A stretch of 8,157 bases of DNA from Proteobacteria bacterium UBA4656 (GTDB lineage Bacteria; Pseudomonadota; Gammaproteobacteria; Xanthomonadales; Ahniellaceae), in the NCBI GenBank assembly GCA_002405525.1, contig DHLY01000069.1, positions 2,613-10,769 on the forward strand, in the 5' to 3' direction. The notes under the pieces were generated by a model. That model saw only the letters and a list, made by a program, of their open reading frames with translations, ran no database searches and had not been told where the DNA came from. Within the stretch, counting starts at the first letter, position 1; each line of letters begins with the position of its first letter. Positions 5,773-8,157 of the stretch are shown here, piece after piece. The position numbers and the translations under genes were made by a program.

Positions 5773-7904
5773 CCACGCGCTGGTTCGCTGCCTGCCCGAA
5801 GGGGCTGGAATACCTGCTGGTCGACGAGTTGAAGGCGCTCGGCGCCACCGACGCGCGCGAGCAACTGGCCGGCGTGCGCTTCGAGGGCGACGCCCTGCTC
5901 GGCTACCGCGCCTGCCTGTGGTCGCGACTGGCCAGCCGCATCCTGCTGCCGCTGGCCGACTACGACTGCCCCGACGCCGACGCGCTCTACGCCGGCGCGC
6001 TGTCGGTGCCGTGGGAGGACCACCTCGCGCCCGGCGCGACCTTCGCGGTGTCGGCGCACGGACGTTCGCCCGGCCTCGACCATACCCAGTTCGTCGCGCT
6101 CAAGGTCAAGGATGCGATCGTCGACCGCCTGCGCGAGGCGCACGGCGCGCGCCCCGACGTCGACCGCGCCGACCCGGACGTGCAGTTCGACGTGGTGCTG
6201 CGCCGCGGCCGCGCAACGCTGTCGATCGACTTCTCCGGCGGGGCGTTGTTCCATCGTGGCTACCGCCGCGACCAGGGCGAGGCGCCGATGAAGGAAAACC
6301 TCGCCTGTGCGATGCTGCTGCGCGTGCGCTGGCCCGAAGTGCATGCCGCGGGTGGACCGCTGGTCGATCCGATGTGCGGCTCGGCGACCCTGCTGATCGA
6401 GGGCGCGTGGATGGCGGCCGACGTCGCGCCCGGGCTGCGGCGCCCGCGGTTCGGCTTCACCGGCTGGCGCGGCTTCGATGCGCCGGCCTGGGAAGCGATG
6501 CTCGCTGAGGCCTGCGCGCGGTCGGAAGCGGGACTCAAGGCGCTGCCTCCGAAGTTCTTCGGCTTCGATCGCGACAACCGCGTGCTGAACGCCGCGCGCG
6601 CCAACGCGCAGGCCGCCGGCCTGGCGGGCTCCATCCAGCTGGCGCAGCGGCCGGTGTCCGCGCTGGTGGCGCCGCCGCACGGTGCGCCGGGCCTGGTGGT
6701 CTCCAATCCGCCCTACGGCGAGCGCATGGGCGAGTCGGAGGCCCTGCGCGGGACCTGGCGCGAACTCGGCGACGCTCTGTCGCGTGGCTTCGCCGGTTGG
6801 CGCGCCGTGTTGATCACCAGCGACGAATCGCTCGGCCGCGCCACCGGCCTGCGCGCCGACCGCACCTACACCCTGTTCAATGGCGCGCTCGAATGCCGCC
6901 TGCTGTGCTTCGACGCGCTCGGCGCCCCGCGCGAGCGCGCGCCGCGCGAGGCGAAGCCGTTGTCCGACGGCGCGATCGCGCTGCGCAACCGCCTGCAGAA
7001 GAACCTCCGTCACCTCAAGTCGTGGCGGCAGCGGGAGGGTGTGTCGTGCTTCCGCGCGTACGACGCCGACCTGCCGGAATACAGCGCGGCGATCGACGTC
7101 TACGACGGTTGGCTGCATGTGCAGGAATACGAAGCGCCGAAGGACATACCGGCCGATGTCGCGCGCCGCCGCTTCGGCGAGATCGTGCGCGTCTGCGGCG
7201 AGGCGTTCGCGGTCCCGCGCGAACGCATCGCGATCAAGCAGCGCCGCGTGCAGACCCGCGACGACCGCTACGGCAAGCAGGACATGCGCGGCGAAGTGCT
7301 GCTGGTCGACGAGGACGGTCTGAAGTTCGAGGTCAACCTGTTCGACTACCTCGACACCGGGCTGTTCCTCGACCACCGGCCGGTGCGCGCACGGCTGCGC
7401 GGCATGGCGCGCGGCGCGAGGTTCCTCAACCTCTTCTGCTATACGGGCACCGCCACCGTGCATGCCGCTGCCGGCGGTGCGCGGACCACCACCAGTGTCG
7501 ACCTGTCGCAGACCTACCTCGCATGGGCCGCCCGCAATCTCGCGCGCAACGGATTCAGTGGCGATGCGCACCGGCTGGTGCAGGCCGACAGCCTGGCTTG
7601 GCTCTCCGCCTGCCGCGAGCAGTTCGACCTCGTGTTCGTCGATCCGCCGACCTTCTCCAACTCCAAGCGCGCCGAGGACTTCGACGTCCAGCGCGATCAT
7701 GTGCGGCTGCTGTCGCTGTGCGCCGAGCGGCTGTCGCCGGGCGGGGTGATCCTGTTCTCGAACAACTTCCGCCGCTTCCGGATCGACGGGGCGGCGCTTG
7801 CCGGCCTCGAGGTGCGCGACATCACCCGCGCCACGATCGCGCCGGATTTCGCCCGCGACCCGAAGATTCACCAGGCCTTCGAACTGCGCCACGGGAGCGC
7901 CTGA
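5769..7904 (+). CDS. rlmKL: Bifunctional 23S rRNA methyltransferase RlmKL (G2069/G2445)
   Basis: A 711-residue fused enzyme that makes m7G2069 and m2G2445 in 23S rRNA during 50S assembly, using S-adenosylmethionine. A THUMP RNA-binding domain occupies about residues 45-155. The RlmL half has SAM motif I DPMCGSATLLIEG (from 200) and the N2-methyltransferase motif SNPPYGERMG (Asn313-Tyr316). The RlmK half has DTGLFLDHRP (from 529), motif I FLNLFCYTGTATV (from 552) and VDPPTFSNSK (from 624). Motif I of RlmL reads CGSAT where CGSGT is usual, a mild change. The start is GTG at 5769 (VTTRWFAACPKGLEYLL), overlapping the hydrolase stop by 4 bp as GTGA; this matches the usual xanthomonad N-terminus. 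A much longer frame reaching back to 5250 is only the hydrolase in a wrong frame. The length equals the xanthomonad RlmKL I recall. Confidence 0.95.
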   Translation: MTTRWFAACPKGLEYLLVDELKALGATDAREQLAGVRFEGDALLGYRACLWSRLASRILLPLADYDCPDADALYAGALSVPWEDHLAPGATFAVSAHGRSPGLDHTQFVALKVKDAIVDRLREAHGARPDVDRADPDVQFDVVLRRGRATLSIDFSGGALFHRGYRRDQGEAPMKENLACAMLLRVRWPEVHAAGGPLVDPMCGSATLLIEGAWMAADVAPGLRRPRFGFTGWRGFDAPAWEAMLAEACARSEAGLKALPPKFFGFDRDNRVLNAARANAQAAGLAGSIQLAQRPVSALVAPPHGAPGLVVSNPPYGERMGESEALRGTWRELGDALSRGFAGWRAVLITSDESLGRATGLRADRTYTLFNGALECRLLCFDALGAPRERAPREAKPLSDGAIALRNRLQKNLRHLKSWRQREGVSCFRAYDADLPEYSAAIDVYDGWLHVQEYEAPKDIPADVARRRFGEIVRVCGEAFAVPRERIAIKQRRVQTRDDRYGKQDMRGEVLLVDEDGLKFEVNLFDYLDTGLFLDHRPVRARLRGMARGARFLNLFCYTGTATVHAAAGGARTTTSVDLSQTYLAWAARNLARNGFSGDAHRLVQADSLAWLSACREQFDLVFVDPPTFSNSKRAEDFDVQRDHVRLLSLCAERLSPGGVILFSNNFRRFRIDGAALAGLEVRDITRATIAPDFARDPKIHQAFELRHGSA

Positions 7905-7914
7905 AGGCGCCTCC
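7893..7914 (+). terminator. Weak hairpin over the rlmKL stop codon
   Basis: GCGCC (7897-7901) pairs with GGCGC (7906-7910) around TGAA, which contains the stop codon. GGA (7894-7896) and TCC (7912-7914) extend the stem past a bulged C. No T-run follows, so this is at best a weak termination or mRNA 3'-end structure before gyrA. Confidence 0.2.
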
Positions 7915-7987
7915 GGGCGGGTCGTCCGGCGCGCATCCGGCGTGGTCCGCGGAGCCGGTTTCCGACGGGCTGGAACGGCGCTCGCCG

Positions 7988-7996
7988 TGGTAGGAT
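7988..7996 (+). promoter_or_regulatory. Extended -10 promoter candidate for gyrA
   Basis: TGG followed by TAGGAT is an extended -10 (TGn plus TANNAT) located in the 167-bp rlmKL-gyrA spacer. A start near 8003 would leave a leader of about 70 bases before the gyrA ATG. No good -35 is seen at 16-18 bp, consistent with dependence on the TGn extension. Confidence 0.45.
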
Positions 7997-8071
7997 GGTC
8001 GGCGTTTTGCACTTCCGTGGCGCATGGTTCGTGACCATGGCCAACACATTGATTGCAGACGGATTTTGAGC

Positions 8072-8157
8072 ATGTCCGAGTTCGCGAAGGAAGTCCTCAG
8101 GGTCAACATCGAGGACGAGGTCCGGCAGAGCTATCTCGACTATGCGATGAGCGTGAT
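8072..8157 (+). CDS. gyrA: DNA gyrase subunit A, N-terminal part
   Basis: The last 28 codons read MSEFAKEVLRVNIEDEVRQS, then YLDYAMSV, continuing off the window. This is the invariant N-terminus of GyrA, the DNA-cutting subunit of gyrase that introduces negative supercoils with GyrB. The xanthomonad protein starts in the same way, with AKE, VN-ED-, SYLDYAMSVI. The ATG at 8072 matches that N-terminus. An in-frame ATG at 8024 would add 16 residues without family support. The active-site Tyr and quinolone-resistance region lie outside the window. It is same-strand with rlmKL but 167 bp downstream and probably has its own promoter (7988-7996). Confidence 0.95.
   Translation, partial: MSEFAKEVLRVNIEDEVRQSYLDYAMSV

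Noticed and set aside
5661..8012. 783-codon open frame on the minus strand opposite rlmKL
   Set aside because: A GC-driven shadow with low-complexity Arg/Ala/Gly/Val content; the sense strand encodes a complete RlmKL.

Overview
The window looks like chromosome of a high-GC gammaproteobacterium of the Xanthomonadaceae/Lysobacteraceae group. That placement is from memory of protein families, not from a search. It rests on a fused, about 711-residue RlmKL methyltransferase, an AmpD-like amidase and a MOSC protein of the xanthomonad type, a small 'pathogenicity-like' DUF2007-type protein, and a GyrA N-terminus of the xanthomonad type. Third codon positions are strongly G/C in all the right-hand genes.

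Left part (1 to about 2684) is accessory and decayed. It opens with a 36-codon internal piece of glycine decarboxylase (GcvP) that breaks off at about 109. Next is a 545-codon gene for an exported beta-propeller-like protein of unknown function (317-1954). Its signal peptide is cut by an in-frame TAA at 386-388. From 1955 to 2684 there is no intact gene. This stretch holds a GC-rich hairpin, the C-terminal remnant of an IS110-family transposase (minus strand), a 10-bp perfect hairpin exactly where transposase homology stops, and a 40-codon scrap of a Ser/Thr protein kinase (plus strand).

Right part (2685 to the end) is orderly core genome. On the minus strand, in transcription order, are an AmpD-like N-acetylmuramoyl-L-alanine amidase (4701-4120), acyl-CoA thioesterase II TesB (4088-3222) and a DUF2007-like protein with a C-terminal membrane segment (3092-2685). 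A palindromic GGGCCC-rich repeat lies between the last two. Divergent from these, across only 46 bp, is a plus-strand run of MOSC protein (4748-5260), small alpha/beta hydrolase (5257-5772) and RlmKL (5769-7904). Both junctions are 4-bp GTGA overlaps, so the three are probably translationally coupled. After a 167-bp spacer with an extended -10 promoter candidate, gyrA begins at 8072 and runs off the window.

I found no CRISPR array, tRNA, rRNA or intact mobile element, and no convincing new multi-gene system. The points most worth a second look are the stop codon inside a well-formed signal peptide, the layered gene remnants at 1955-2684, the GTGA-coupled trio, and -10 boxes placed so that two transcripts could be leaderless.
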